Shown here one piece after another: positions 1-9,180 of a DNA stretch of 62,195 nt. The position numbers and the translations under genes are program-made. The stretch spans positions 1 through 62,195 of the forward strand of contig JAVYMA010000011.1 of assembly GCA_038740345.1 (NCBI GenBank), in the 5' to 3' direction. How positions within the stretch are numbered: the stretch's first letter is position 1; each line of letters opens with the position of its first letter. Under the pieces are notes generated by a model. The model was not told where the DNA came from. It worked only from the letters and a program-made list of their open reading frames with translations, and did no database searches. This stretch comes from Methanomassiliicoccales archaeon (GTDB taxonomy: Archaea > Thermoplasmatota > Thermoplasmata > Methanomassiliicoccales > UBA472).

Positions 1-145
1 CTTTGAGCTTTGACAGGGCTTCCACACCGGTATAAGCTGGATCCAATATGAACTCTTCTTGGGGGAGGTACTCTGCACACAATTCTACATGTTCCTTATT
101 ATCGTCAACCATTAGTACGCGTACAACCTTCTGTTCCTCGACCAT
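1..145 (-). CDS. Response regulator receiver protein, N-terminal fragment
   Basis: Forty-eight codons read leftward off the window edge. The sequence VRVLMVDDNKEHVELCAEYL is the first beta strand, the acidic DD pair and the first helix of a CheY-like receiver domain. The phospho-accepting Asp and everything after it lie outside the window, so the output domain is unknown. The ATG at 145 is preceded by a GGAGG seven bases upstream. The gene follows the sensor kinase by 43 bases on the same strand, so the two probably form a two-component pair in which the kinase phosphorylates this regulator. The fold is clear; the pairing is inferred from position. Confidence 0.85.
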   Translation of the reverse strand, partial: MVEEQKVVRVLMVDDNKEHVELCAEYLPQEEFILDPAYTGVEALSKLK

Positions 146-188
146 GCCATTTCCTCCCCGATTTGGGTTTAATTATTTCAATTGTTTA

Positions 189-2612
189 TTAAACCTTCAC
201 CATAGGTAATATCACAGAAAATGTTGAACCTTTCACTCCATCCAATTTTTCCCTGTTTTCCACCCATATTCTTCCTCCATATCTTTCGCAAAGAGCCTTA
301 ACTACTGAAAGGCCGATGCCATGACCCTCTGAGGCCGAGCCTGCATCTAAATTCTCGAAACGCTGGAAAAGAAAGGCCTTTCTTTCCTCGGAAATACCTC
401 CTCCCTGATCCTTTACATCCATGCGCCAGTAGTTTAACCCTCCCTCCTCATGCTCTTGCAAAACGATGTCAATTGGCCAGTCCCCCGCATGCTTGCAAGC
501 ATTCAATATGAGATTGTGCACTAAATCTTTTACAAAGCTGTCACCTAACACTATTGCCTGCTTTGAAATAGGATGGAAATGAACATCCACATCTTCATAT
601 AAGATATTCTGCCGGATTGAGTCAAGAACTTCCATAATTACCTTGGGAAGTTCTATGGGTTCGAATGAGCGCACGGATTCCATGGTACGCAGGAGAGAAA
701 GTTTTCGCACATCCGCAATTAAGGATGAGATATTTTCGGATTGAGCGAGGCAGCTCTTGACAAAGCGGCGCTGCCTTTCGTCGAGTTTTGGATCCTTGGC
801 TAGCATCTCTAAATATCCATGGATGGGAACATTATAATTGGCCACATCATGTGTTAGCAATATTTGCAACATTTGTCGAGAAATAGCATGCTCATTGAGG
901 CGGTTGAACATCTGCGCATTGTATAAGGCTGTAGCTGCCTGAAAGGAAAATAAATGGACAAGCCTAAAATCTTCTTCATTAAATGGAAGACCTGGGACCC
1001 TCTCCAAAGTCATGACGCCTAGTAGGTCGTTACCCATCTTTAATGGGACAGAGATTAGAGAAGAAGGGTCATCTGGAGTACCTGGAACATGTAATGAACG
1101 GGTATCCCTATCAGCTCTCTCTACCAACATCCCCTCTCTCGTTTGAGCCACAATTCCAGTAATTCCTTCTCCAACTCGAATAGTTAAACCTTCAACGACA
1201 TTAGAATAAGGAGAGATGGAGGAGATGAGGTGAAGAGTTGCGGTGTTCTTATCCAACTGGAATAGATAAACTGCATCGGCACGAGCTAATTCTGCAGTTT
1301 TTGTCATTATTGCATATAAGACCTGCTTCGTCTCCCATCCGCTTGATACGATGTTCGATGTCTCATAAAGAGTGCTCAACTCCATATCTTTCAGAATCAA
1401 ATCATCCATGAGCTTGATCCTATGCATGGAGAGCGCAAGCTGAGTACAAAGCATCTGAAGAAAAGGCAGAATGGACTGGATATTGGCAGTTTTGTCCGTA
1501 AACCCAAACGCCCCGCAACCATAAACCTCTTCTTTATATCGGATGGGAAGGCACACAAGGGATTTGACATCTTTATCCTCGAGAATGATTCTCGGATCGG
1601 ACTGTACTCCTGTAGATATGAAGACCAAGCCGGATTGAACACCTCTATATAAAGGACCCTGCCCCACTAGATGAGATTCGAGCAAATTTCGCGCTCTTCG
1701 GAAATCGATTCCTGAGCATATCATGCGCGGCTTATTTTCCCTACCGATCAGCCGCATCACAGAAAAATCTGCTCCCACCGCGTCTACTAGTTTTTCCAAA
1801 TGGTTTTCCAAACTTTGGAAGACATCATGCGCCTCTACAATCTCAGAGATAGTCTCAGAGAGGATTTCCAGCCCCTGCACGATTACTGTTTCATTTTCTT
1901 TCAAAGATAGAGAATGATGTGCTATATGACCAAAACCTATAGTCGATATGACATGGCCCTGATCATCGAGCATGGGTTGCAGACGCCAGTTCATGCGAAT
2001 AGGACCTTTAACCTGAGAACTCAGAATAATCTCACCTGACCAAGGTTCTCCTGATTCTACCTTGGCTAAAGCGGAACTGATTAATTTATTGCCCATCGAA
2101 TCGAGCTGGATTAGCTCTGAGAACTTTCTTCCTATAACATCCTCCCTTCTCATTCCTAATAGAAATTCAACAGATTCGCTGATGGCAATGACCGTGCCTT
2201 CATTGTTAATCGCTACAATTAAAAGACCTTCCCATTTCATGAGCTCCTGAGCAAGATCATATGAAGAGGGTGGCGAAGCATTACTGAGGATTTTTATTTC
2301 CGATATGAGTCTTATAAGAACTAGATCTCCTTCTCCACACAGTTTTTCCATTTTCAGCTTTAAGCTGGTACCTTTATCCTTAATCACACAATCTAATTCT
2401 TGAACATTTTTTGAGCCTAATTGATTCATTTCTAAAATGATTTCTTCAATACTTCCTTTCTCTACAGGTTGAATATACTCCATTATCGAATGCCCAACCA
2501 CTTCTTCAATTCGAAGTCCGAGAAGCTCGACGAAGGACTTGGTCACCGAGACTAGCACCCCATCTGTACTGACGCATGCGATATAGGATGGCCAGGTGTC
2601 CGAATTCATCAT
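189..2612 (-). CDS. PAS/GAF multi-sensor histidine kinase
   Basis: An 807-residue soluble sensor kinase with no obvious membrane segments, so it probably senses a cytoplasmic cue. Reading from the N-terminus there are two PAS-like domains (about 1-110 and 120-235), two GAF domains (about 260-400 and 415-570), a dimerisation/phosphoacceptor helix with H-box HDVANYN near residue 589, and a HATPase domain. The ATPase motifs are the N-box LVHNLILNACKHA, DQGGGIS, FLFQRF and EGHGIGLSVV. The start has two adjacent ATG codons (2612 and 2609); either fits. It lies upstream of, and in line with, the receiver-domain gene at the window edge, its probable partner. The ligands of the PAS and GAF domains cannot be read from the sequence. 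Confidence 0.93.
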   Translation of the reverse strand: MMNSDTWPSYIACVSTDGVLVSVTKSFVELLGLRIEEVVGHSIMEYIQPVEKGSIEEIILEMNQLGSKNVQELDCVIKDKGTSLKLKMEKLCGEGDLVLIRLISEIKILSNASPPSSYDLAQELMKWEGLLIVAINNEGTVIAISESVEFLLGMRREDVIGRKFSELIQLDSMGNKLISSALAKVESGEPWSGEIILSSQVKGPIRMNWRLQPMLDDQGHVISTIGFGHIAHHSLSLKENETVIVQGLEILSETISEIVEAHDVFQSLENHLEKLVDAVGADFSVMRLIGRENKPRMICSGIDFRRARNLLESHLVGQGPLYRGVQSGLVFISTGVQSDPRIILEDKDVKSLVCLPIRYKEEVYGCGAFGFTDKTANIQSILPFLQMLCTQLALSMHRIKLMDDLILKDMELSTLYETSNIVSSGWETKQVLYAIMTKTAELARADAVYLFQLDKNTATLHLISSISPYSNVVEGLTIRVGEGITGIVAQTREGMLVERADRDTRSLHVPGTPDDPSSLISVPLKMGNDLLGVMTLERVPGLPFNEEDFRLVHLFSFQAATALYNAQMFNRLNEHAISRQMLQILLTHDVANYNVPIHGYLEMLAKDPKLDERQRRFVKSCLAQSENISSLIADVRKLSLLRTMESVRSFEPIELPKVIMEVLDSIRQNILYEDVDVHFHPISKQAIVLGDSFVKDLVHNLILNACKHAGDWPIDIVLQEHEEGGLNYWRMDVKDQGGGISEERKAFLFQRFENLDAGSASEGHGIGLSVVKALCERYGGRIWVENREKLDGVKGSTFSVILPMVKV

Positions 2613-3105
2613 TTAATTTCCCCGTCTATGACTCTGATATTCGGAAGCACGTGAAAATAGCATCTTTTTCCACAAGATGCCTAATTGCACGTCCCTCTTT
2701 CATTAATCACACTATCATGACCATATTTAATGCTACTTTTCATCTGTTCATCGCGTGAAAATCTTAATCGTTGGGAGGTGAGCCAGAAAAGACTTTTTCT
2801 GAATAGTTTAAAAAAACAATATTTGAATTTAAAACAAGTGTTCAGAACTAACGTGTTACGACGGATTTGATTTCAAAGTGGCAAAATGATTCCTATATGA
2901 ATTGATTTCATCCATCCGGATTCGATACTTCTAAATAGGATTTAACTATTCTGCGCCCGCGGGAGCGCTCGGGTGGGTCTCACCCCCGATTCTCCTCCTT
3001 AGATATTGTCAACAGTTCCACCTTGCAATGCCTGCCCGAGACTCCTTTCATTTATATTTTTTAATGATTTGTTTTCACCCATTTTTATGAGAATTAGATT
3101 TCCCC
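2613..3105. other. Non-coding interval between divergent genes, with a GC-rich hairpin element
   Basis: About 490 bases without a convincing ORF separate the kinase from the G1P dehydrogenase promoter. Most is AT-rich. An abrupt GC-rich block at 2953-2989 can fold into two hairpins: GCGC arms at 2953-2956 and 2965-2968, then TCGG/CCGA plus GGGT/ACCC arms between 2969 and 2989 with a two-base bulge. It does not fit a tRNA cloverleaf or the 5S rRNA 3-prime region that it faintly resembles. It may be a small RNA, a transcript end or chance. Confidence 0.3.
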
Positions 3106-3124
3106 TGATAAATATAAATTATCA
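3106..3124 (+). promoter_or_regulatory. TATA element inside an inverted repeat, egsA promoter
   Basis: The sequence has TGATAA and TTATCA arms flanking an AATATAAA TATA box, a 19-bp inverted repeat. A start site about 25 bases downstream would fall near 3142, leaving a leader of nearly 60 bases before the dehydrogenase. A repeat covering a TATA box is a plausible repressor site, but AT-rich palindromes also arise by chance. Confidence 0.45.
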
Positions 3125-3174
3125 AAAGCCAGGAGATTTAAATCAACCGATAACTTGATGAGTGGGGAGCGTAT

Positions 3175-3207
3175 ATGAGGGAATACTTAAGGTGCTTGGA
3201 TGGATGA
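3175..3207 (+). CDS. Possible ten-codon leader ORF overlapping the egsA start
   Basis: ATG at 3175 follows GGGGAG with five bases of spacing, a better ribosome-binding site than that of the downstream gene. It encodes MREYLRCLDG and stops with TGA at 3205-3207, just past the dehydrogenase ATG at 3200. The overlap would allow translational coupling or upstream-ORF control of egsA. It is too short for any homology argument, so this is a positional inference only. Confidence 0.3.
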   Translation: MREYLRCLDG

Positions 3208-4267
3208 AGGGGACTTCACCAAAGCCCGCTCTATGCTTTTTCCCAGAAATGTGCTTGTGGGACATGGTGTAATAGAGCAGGTTCCTCAGGTGTGTAAGGA
3301 TTTTAATCTCTCAGGTACGGCTCTAATAATCACCGGTGATAAGACCATTAAGGTCGCTGGAGAGTTGATCCTAGATGGCCTAAAGAGAAAGGGATATGAT
3401 GTTCATGTGATCAATACCGGTGAAGCCACTGATGAGAACTTGGCCAAAGTTGAGGATGTGGCCCGTGAGGTAAAAGCAAATTTTCTTCTAGGCGTCGGAG
3501 GCGGGAGCAAGATAGACTTAGCCAAAATGACTGCCAAGGATTTAGGCGTGGAATTTCTCTCCATTCCGACTTCAGCATCTCATGATGGTATAGCTTCAGG
3601 TCGGGCCTCGATTAAGAATAAAAGCATTCCGGTTTCCATGGATGCTAAGGTCCCATTGGGAGTGATTGCAGATACCTCAGTGATCGTTAAAGCCCCTTAC
3701 CGTCTTCTGGCTGCCGGATGCGCAGATGTTATCTCCAATGCCACTGCATTGATGGATTGGGAGTTTGCCCGTAGGTTACGCAATGAAGAATTTTCTCGTT
3801 CAGCCTGGGCGCTAGCCAACTATACTGCTCAAACGATGATTGAGAATGCAGAATTCATAAGACCTAATCTTGAGGAAAGCGTTTGGATAGCGATTCGTCC
3901 GATAATAATATCCGGAATCTCTATGTCTGTGGCTGGTTCTTCAAGACCAACAAGCGGTTCGGAACATATGTTCTCACATGCGTTGGACATCATAGCCCCA
4001 GGAAAAGCTCTGCATGGAGAGCAATGCGGCGTTGGATGTATAATGATGATGTACTTGCATGGAGGGGATTGGCAAAGAATAAAGAACGCCTTAGCTAAAA
4101 TTGGAGCGCCAACGACGGCTAAGGAGTTAGGATTGACGCGAGAGCAAATATTAGAAGCTCTTGTAACCGCGCATAAGATTCGCAAAGACAGGTTTACCAT
4201 ACTCGGTACGCTCGGTCTGACCTACGAAGCTGCTGAGAAAGTTGCTGAGATAACTAAAGTCATCTGA
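3200..4267 (+). CDS. egsA: sn-glycerol-1-phosphate dehydrogenase [NAD(P)+]
   Basis: This cytoplasmic enzyme reduces dihydroxyacetone phosphate to sn-glycerol 1-phosphate, the backbone with archaeal stereochemistry for ether lipids. At 355 residues the length is normal for the family. The nucleotide-binding segment GVGGGSKIDLAK (from about residue 99), the SIPTSASHDGIASGRAS block with the metal-binding Asp, and the metal ligand histidines in SGSEHMFSHALD and LHGEQCG are all present. An in-frame TAA at 3188-3190 makes ATG 3200 the first possible ATG; an AAGGTG lies just upstream. The UPF0179 gene follows 12 bases after the stop and is probably co-transcribed. Confidence 0.97.
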   Translation: MDEGDFTKARSMLFPRNVLVGHGVIEQVPQVCKDFNLSGTALIITGDKTIKVAGELILDGLKRKGYDVHVINTGEATDENLAKVEDVAREVKANFLLGVGGGSKIDLAKMTAKDLGVEFLSIPTSASHDGIASGRASIKNKSIPVSMDAKVPLGVIADTSVIVKAPYRLLAAGCADVISNATALMDWEFARRLRNEEFSRSAWALANYTAQTMIENAEFIRPNLEESVWIAIRPIIISGISMSVAGSSRPTSGSEHMFSHALDIIAPGKALHGEQCGVGCIMMMYLHGGDWQRIKNALAKIGAPTTAKELGLTREQILEALVTAHKIRKDRFTILGTLGLTYEAAEKVAEITKVI

Positions 4268-4279
4268 GGAGGAATAGGA

Positions 4280-4705
4280 ATGGTTAATATCACTCTTATA
4301 GGTGTGAGGCAAGCCAAGGAAGGAGTGACCTTTATTTACAAGGGTTTCGTGCCAGAATGCCGCGATTGTAAATTGAAAGCCGTTTGCTTCAACCTCGACC
4401 CAGGTGGAATCTATCGTGTGAAGGCGGTAAGAGATGTAAGACATGATTGCAAGATTCATGATGATGCTGTTCAGGTCGTGGAAGTGGAGAAACTATCAGC
4501 CTCTGTGGCAATCGCTCAAAAATTCGCCTTAGAAGGGAGCACTATCACCTATGACGAAGTCAAATGCAAGAACCTTGGGTGCGTAAACTTCCGCTTGTGC
4601 CACCCACAAGCTATTGAGAGGGGGGGTAAATACAAAATTAAAGAAGTAAAAGGTGAGTTGGAGTGCCCCGAGGGCAATAAGGTCATAGAAGTCGTCGTAG
4701 AGTGA
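4280..4705 (+). CDS. UPF0179 family cysteine-rich protein
   Basis: A 141-residue protein of the archaeal UPF0179 family, whose function is unknown. The signature is recognisable from MVNITLIG at the N-terminus through PECRDCKLKAVCFNLDPG and a second cluster CKNLGCVNFRLCHP. The cysteine spacing (C-x2-C-x4-C, then a similar set) looks like a metal or iron-sulfur binding arrangement, which is inferred. GAGGAGG precedes the ATG by a few bases and the gene follows egsA closely, so both are likely on one transcript. It converges with the flippase gene, leaving 48 bases between the stops. Confidence 0.9.
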   Translation: MVNITLIGVRQAKEGVTFIYKGFVPECRDCKLKAVCFNLDPGGIYRVKAVRDVRHDCKIHDDAVQVVEVEKLSASVAIAQKFALEGSTITYDEVKCKNLGCVNFRLCHPQAIERGGKYKIKEVKGELECPEGNKVIEVVVE

Positions 4706-4753
4706 GATATGATAAGATAACATTGATCTTCTCTATTCATGATACCTCAATTC

Positions 4754-6265
4754 TCATTCTTTTCTTCTTTTCATTTCATCTGAAACATACCCAGCCATGT
4801 CTCTTAGGTTCATGACCTCCAAGAAATAATGAATATCATATCGCGTGAGTTCTCGGAAAAGGGCTAAGAATGCAAAAAAGACCGGTATTTCCAATAACGC
4901 GAAGAATAGAAGATCATACCAATAACGAATTGGGTGTATCTGGAAAATTGAATAAAGGACTATGGCAGATAATATCCCCGCAATAATGTGCAATATTATT
5001 CGTAGATTGGATTTAGTCTGTGTAAGTCGAAATACCGTGACTCTGACCATTAACATGAAGACGAAAGAAACGAGAACATTTGCTAAAGCAGCACCATTAA
5101 CACCTAGCCCTAATGTCCGGAAACCGTTTAATGAGGAGGGGACTAAAGTCAACAACAGGATGATGTTCAATAACAGCGCCAACCCTACCAATTTAGCAGA
5201 AATGTCTGGACGGTTTATCCCTCCTATTTGTGGTGTGTATGCCTGACTAAGGAGAGAGATATAAGTTGCCAAGGCTAGGATTCGCATAGGCTCCGAGGCA
5301 GGAGCATAAAGTTCGCCCAAGAATGTGACGACAGTCTCAGTAGGGAATAGGGCGATCACTACCACTACGGGCAATGAAAGCATAGATATGTATCTCTCCG
5401 CACGATGTGTCACGGCGCGAATTCCTTCGAAGTCCCCCCTGCTATGCATCTGGGAAAAGGCGGGAAAGGTCAACGTAGTGACAGCTACTCCAATGAATCC
5501 GACCACGCCCAACAGCGTCTGTGGCTGAGAGAAGAAGGCGACGTCCGTTGTGGATCCGAAGACTTCGATTATTAGCTTATCCAAATTCCAAGATATAGTA
5601 CCGAAAACAGTTATAAAGGATATGGGCACGGCATATTTGAAATACTCTTTGAACAGAGTCGGTCTAGTCCAATGTATCTTCTCTCGGCGTATTAGCATTA
5701 AACCCACAACGACGATGACCAGCCCCCCTATAACATAGGTATATGCCAAGGGTACTGCTCCCCATCTTCCTAGCGCGACCAAAATCATCAGAGGAGTGCG
5801 AGAAAGAGGCTCTGCCAACACAATTAGCTGAGATTTTACAGCCTCCATTCTACCTTCATATGTGGTCCAGAAAATTGATGATATATTGTAGAATACGCTG
5901 TATAGTACGAAGAGAATAAGGATCGAAAGGCTAGTATCTGATATGGCCCCCGGTTGCAGCCATTGCCAGACAGTTATATAGGCAGTAGTGAAGACCACCA
6001 TCCCAGCAGTAAGGGTCAATTTGATGGTAGTAAAAGTGCTGACACAATCATTGATGTCTTTACCTTCAGAAACTCGCTTCACATGTGCGGCCATGAAGCC
6101 AAAATCCGAGATGGAGTTGAACGTAGTGATTAGTGCCAGAGCCCAAGAGATTTGGCCATTAATCTCAGGACCTAGATAACGGCTGGTGAACATTAGGCCC
6201 ACTAATGCCAGCACGGATGCCAGCACGCGAGCGACGAGAACCACCAGTGACTTGCGGCCCAGCAA
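4754..6265 (-). CDS. Polysaccharide/lipid-linked oligosaccharide flippase (MOP/Wzx type)
   Basis: A 503-residue, highly hydrophobic protein with about 12 to 14 membrane segments. The N-terminus (LVVLVARVLASVLALVGLMF, then TSRYLGPEINGQISWALAL) is typical of Wzx/RfbX-like members of the MOP exporter superfamily. Such proteins flip undecaprenyl- or dolichyl-linked glycans across the membrane. No ATG is available at the N-terminus; the frame starts at TTG (6263-6265) with an AT-rich TATA-like run at about 6283-6300, so the transcript may be nearly leaderless. Several glycosyltransferases downstream in the window could supply its substrate. Confidence 0.9.
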   Translation of the reverse strand: MLGRKSLVVLVARVLASVLALVGLMFTSRYLGPEINGQISWALALITTFNSISDFGFMAAHVKRVSEGKDINDCVSTFTTIKLTLTAGMVVFTTAYITVWQWLQPGAISDTSLSILILFVLYSVFYNISSIFWTTYEGRMEAVKSQLIVLAEPLSRTPLMILVALGRWGAVPLAYTYVIGGLVIVVVGLMLIRREKIHWTRPTLFKEYFKYAVPISFITVFGTISWNLDKLIIEVFGSTTDVAFFSQPQTLLGVVGFIGVAVTTLTFPAFSQMHSRGDFEGIRAVTHRAERYISMLSLPVVVVIALFPTETVVTFLGELYAPASEPMRILALATYISLLSQAYTPQIGGINRPDISAKLVGLALLLNIILLLTLVPSSLNGFRTLGLGVNGAALANVLVSFVFMLMVRVTVFRLTQTKSNLRIILHIIAGILSAIVLYSIFQIHPIRYWYDLLFFALLEIPVFFAFLALFRELTRYDIHYFLEVMNLRDMAGYVSDEMKRRKE

Positions 6266-6329
6266 GCTATCAAATGACTCAATATTTTAAATATATATAA
6301 CGTTAGGCAAACTTTTTGCCAACTTATAT

Positions 6330-7301
6330 TCAGCGGAAACTTTCTCCAGTTATCCGCTCAAACATTTCCACATATAGCTTACTTACTTCCTTCACTTTTT
6401 CCTCAGGGAGTGGGGGTATTGGTGGTTCTGGACGACCTGCTTTTCGAGCTGAATAAAGTTCATCATAATAGCCGATGGAGCGATAATACTGCCTTACGGT
6501 TTCTTTACTGAGCTCTACACAATTGCCCTTGATGTATTCGTCCTCATCCCACCATCGATCCTCATCCGCAGTCCCAAATGTGTCAACCACCATCAACCGG
6601 CGTTTATCATCAAACGCCAATTCCTTTTTTCCATCTACATGGATAAGCATTCGCTCCTCTACCTCACTGGCAATAAGCTTGTCTATCTTCTCTATCAATT
6701 CGATGGAACGATAGTACTCCTCCATTGTCATTCCTGAGATGCGTACTGCTTCCTCCATAGAAAGTAGACGATCCATTTTTTCCAACTTCGTAGTCACTTC
6801 GTAGAATGTACGAGGAAGCTTCTCACCATACTTAACCTCATGATGCCGAGGGAATCCGAGCTCCTCTGCGGAGATTTCTTTGGCTTTGACTCTATCATAC
6901 AAGGAGCCAGCTACATAATGCCTTGATATGAATTCCAAAGGTATTAGATAATTGGCACGAGAGCAGTTTAGCTTGCTGTAATCCGCAATTACATCTACTT
7001 TTTGTACACGCATTCTGTTCGGAGGAACCAATTCCTTAAAATGTGTGCGTATCCCGGCTTTTCTCAGCACTTGGAACCAGAAAGCCGCCGTGCGGCACAA
7101 TGTCTCTCCTTTATAGGGTATTTCTGATGGAATGATCTTATCGAAAACAGATATTTTATCGGTGAAAACGAACTCAAGGCTTTCCTCATCCACCTCATAT
7201 ACTTGCTTGACTTTGCCTACGCGCAACAGCCTCATTTCCCTCAACTCGTTGTAATCTGATAGGCGTTCATATTTCTTTTGGTTAAGAAGATAAGGCGACA
7301 T
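6330..7301 (-). CDS. purC: Phosphoribosylaminoimidazole-succinocarboxamide synthase
   Basis: SAICAR synthase joins aspartate to CAIR with ATP in purine biosynthesis. The 323-residue protein shows the family features: an N-terminal VGKVKQVYEVDEE strand pair, FTDKISVFDKIIPSEIPYKG, the nucleotide segment TKLEKMDRLLSMEEA, and the acidic ADEDRWWDEDEY region near the C-terminus. It is longer than the bacterial enzymes of about 240 residues and resembles the longer archaeal/eukaryotic form. It is divergent from the acyltransferase-like gene at 7352, with about 50 bases between them. No other purine gene is nearby, so it appears to be a single gene placed beside the glycan locus. Confidence 0.95.
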   Translation of the reverse strand: MSPYLLNQKKYERLSDYNELREMRLLRVGKVKQVYEVDEESLEFVFTDKISVFDKIIPSEIPYKGETLCRTAAFWFQVLRKAGIRTHFKELVPPNRMRVQKVDVIADYSKLNCSRANYLIPLEFISRHYVAGSLYDRVKAKEISAEELGFPRHHEVKYGEKLPRTFYEVTTKLEKMDRLLSMEEAVRISGMTMEEYYRSIELIEKIDKLIASEVEERMLIHVDGKKELAFDDKRRLMVVDTFGTADEDRWWDEDEYIKGNCVELSKETVRQYYRSIGYYDELYSARKAGRPEPPIPPLPEEKVKEVSKLYVEMFERITGESFR

Positions 7302-7351
7302 TTCTGGCTATTGGAGAAAGGCTATAATCGGCATAATGCATTCCAACACAG

Positions 7352-8389
7352 ATGCGGATAACAATCGAGGAAATCTCTTCGGCCTCGAAATGGGCCGAAT
7401 TAGAAGATGAATGGCATGAGCTTCTTTCTTCCAGCGATGAGAATGATCTATTCCTCACATTCGATTGGCTGTACAGCTGGTGGGCCACTTACGGCGAAGG
7501 AAGGAAAATGCGTCTTATAATTGCACGTGAAAATGATGCCATCGTCGGCGTGGCTCCGATAATGATATCTTCTATTGGCAAGTTACTCAAATTGCGTATT
7601 GCCGAATTCATCGGTACAGGCCCTTCTGACCATCTTGGAATCATCTTGAAAGAAGGGAGGAGGGATGTTGCTCAGGCGATATGGATGCATCTAAATGATT
7701 TAGATGACTGGGACATAATGGATTTACGTGACATGAGAAGCGATTTAAGCACTGCATGTTCATTGACTCAAACGTCGCTTGAAGCTGAGAGAGAAGAGAA
7801 CGTCGACCCTTATATTCCCCTCAGAGGAGATTTTGAAAGATATATGCGAAGTCTGTCCAAAAGTTACAAGCATAATATTGAGCGTTCGTGGAGAAGGCTT
7901 AATGAAGAACACATGGTAAGAGTAGAGGCTATAAAATCGCCAGAAAGAATGAAAGAGGCCTTTGATATTCTCCTGGCTTTGAATTCCCTACGCTGGCAAG
8001 GACGTGGGAAAAGCACTTTAGAATCCCCACCTATGAGAGAATTCCTAAAAAATGCCCTGAGGAGACTGGCACCGAAAAATAATGTCGTCTTCCATGTTCT
8101 ATATGCAGAGGAGGTAGCGATTTCCATTACGCTGGGATTTCACTATGGAGGTCGCTATTTATACTATTTATCTGGTTTCAACCCGGAATATCATAACTTT
8201 GGACCAGGCAGATGCTTGTTGGCAAAAATCATCCAAGATTCGTACGAACAAGGGTTAAAGGAGGTGGATTTGTTGCGAGGTAATGAAGATTATAAATTTC
8301 GTTTTAACCCTGAGCAGCGAAAACTTCTTCGCTTCAGGACCAAAAAGAAAGGAGTGCGGGCTGGGCTATCAGAGTTAGTTGGCATCTAA
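7352..8389 (+). CDS. FemAB/CelD-like GNAT-fold acyltransferase
   Basis: A 345-residue protein of the Acetyltransf_6 (BioF2/CelD-like) group. The N-terminal WHELLSSSDENDLFLTFDWL segment, the central SKSYKHNIERSWRRL basic helix and the C-terminal GNEDYKFRF tail are typical of this double-GNAT family. Members sit in exopolysaccharide and cell-envelope loci and transfer acyl or aminoacyl groups to sugars or peptides; the substrate here is unknown. The stop overlaps the convergent PIG-L gene by four bases. A second family member is encoded at 37993-39141, so the locus is bounded by two related acyltransferases. The domain is confident and the specific reaction is not. Confidence 0.8.
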   Translation: MRITIEEISSASKWAELEDEWHELLSSSDENDLFLTFDWLYSWWATYGEGRKMRLIIARENDAIVGVAPIMISSIGKLLKLRIAEFIGTGPSDHLGIILKEGRRDVAQAIWMHLNDLDDWDIMDLRDMRSDLSTACSLTQTSLEAEREENVDPYIPLRGDFERYMRSLSKSYKHNIERSWRRLNEEHMVRVEAIKSPERMKEAFDILLALNSLRWQGRGKSTLESPPMREFLKNALRRLAPKNNVVFHVLYAEEVAISITLGFHYGGRYLYYLSGFNPEYHNFGPGRCLLAKIIQDSYEQGLKEVDLLRGNEDYKFRFNPEQRKLLRFRTKKKGVRAGLSELVGI

Positions 8390-9147
8390 GCTTTAGAAAA
8401 AAATGATATGACATCCTTCTTGTTCAATTGAAGGAATGCCTCTGCTCGACCCCTTAGGCCACTGGATATAGCGCGATATGAATTCAAGGCATCAGCCATA
8501 GCTACGTAATCAACTTTGCTCAGCTGTGAGGCGTGAGCACTGATTGCTTCAGCTTTCCGTTTCCACTCTTCTGTTATGTTGACGACTAGATTAGGAATCA
8601 ACATACCCCAAACCTCGTACATGCAGGTATCAACCTCAAGATCTTCCTTTAGAAGGTCCAGATAAGCCTCAAATGATAAGAGATGTTGATCATGATTTTC
8701 CCATGGCGAGGGGACTAACACTAAATCTGGACCATACTCATCTATGCATTTAGCTATGATCCTTGACACCTCCTTTTTGCTTTTTGGAAATTCTTTTTTT
8801 GGAAGATAAAAATCAGTTACTCCCATGACCTCCATAGATTTTATCGCTTCTAGCTCTCTTTCCTTCAGGCTTGAAGCATGAATCTTCGGAAGAGACAGAT
8901 AGACAATCTTCACATTTTTTCCTTGTGATATAGCCTTAATAATTAACCCACCACACCCAATGGCATCATCATCTGGATGAGGAGAAATGACCATGATCCT
9001 TCTACCTTCAATCGATTCCATCGACTTTGGATTCCAAGCACTGCCTGACAGCGAGCCCCTCAACCAAAAGCGCCTTGAAATTCGAAGAGCAATGAGCCTG
9101 AGCTCGAGGGAAACCTTGGACCAATCCATAAACATAGATAGCCTCAT
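8386..9147 (-). CDS. PIG-L family N-acetylglucosaminyl deacetylase
   Basis: A 253-residue zinc-dependent deacetylase-like protein. The metal-binding HPDDD motif sits near residues 56-60 (VISPHPDDDAIGCGG), and the distal PSPWENHDQHLLSF segment supplies the other conserved His. PIG-L enzymes remove acetyl groups from GlcNAc-type sugars in glycolipids or small-molecule thiols. The 45 residues before the catalytic domain are basic and might be partly non-native N-terminus. It converges with the FemAB-like gene and diverges from a GT4 gene (start 9181), consistent with tailoring of an amino-sugar in the surface glycan. Confidence 0.88.
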   Translation of the reverse strand: MRLSMFMDWSKVSLELRLIALRISRRFWLRGSLSGSAWNPKSMESIEGRRIMVISPHPDDDAIGCGGLIIKAISQGKNVKIVYLSLPKIHASSLKERELEAIKSMEVMGVTDFYLPKKEFPKSKKEVSRIIAKCIDEYGPDLVLVPSPWENHDQHLLSFEAYLDLLKEDLEVDTCMYEVWGMLIPNLVVNITEEWKRKAEAISAHASQLSKVDYVAMADALNSYRAISSGLRGRAEAFLQLNKKDVISFFSKA

Positions 9148-9180
9148 AGCGTTAAAACCATATTCATTCTACTGGCAGGT

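Noticed and set aside
2953-3000. tRNA or 5S rRNA fragment
   Set aside because: The T-arm consensus, acceptor pairing and 5S core sequences are missing; only a GGGTGGG/CCC stem is similar.
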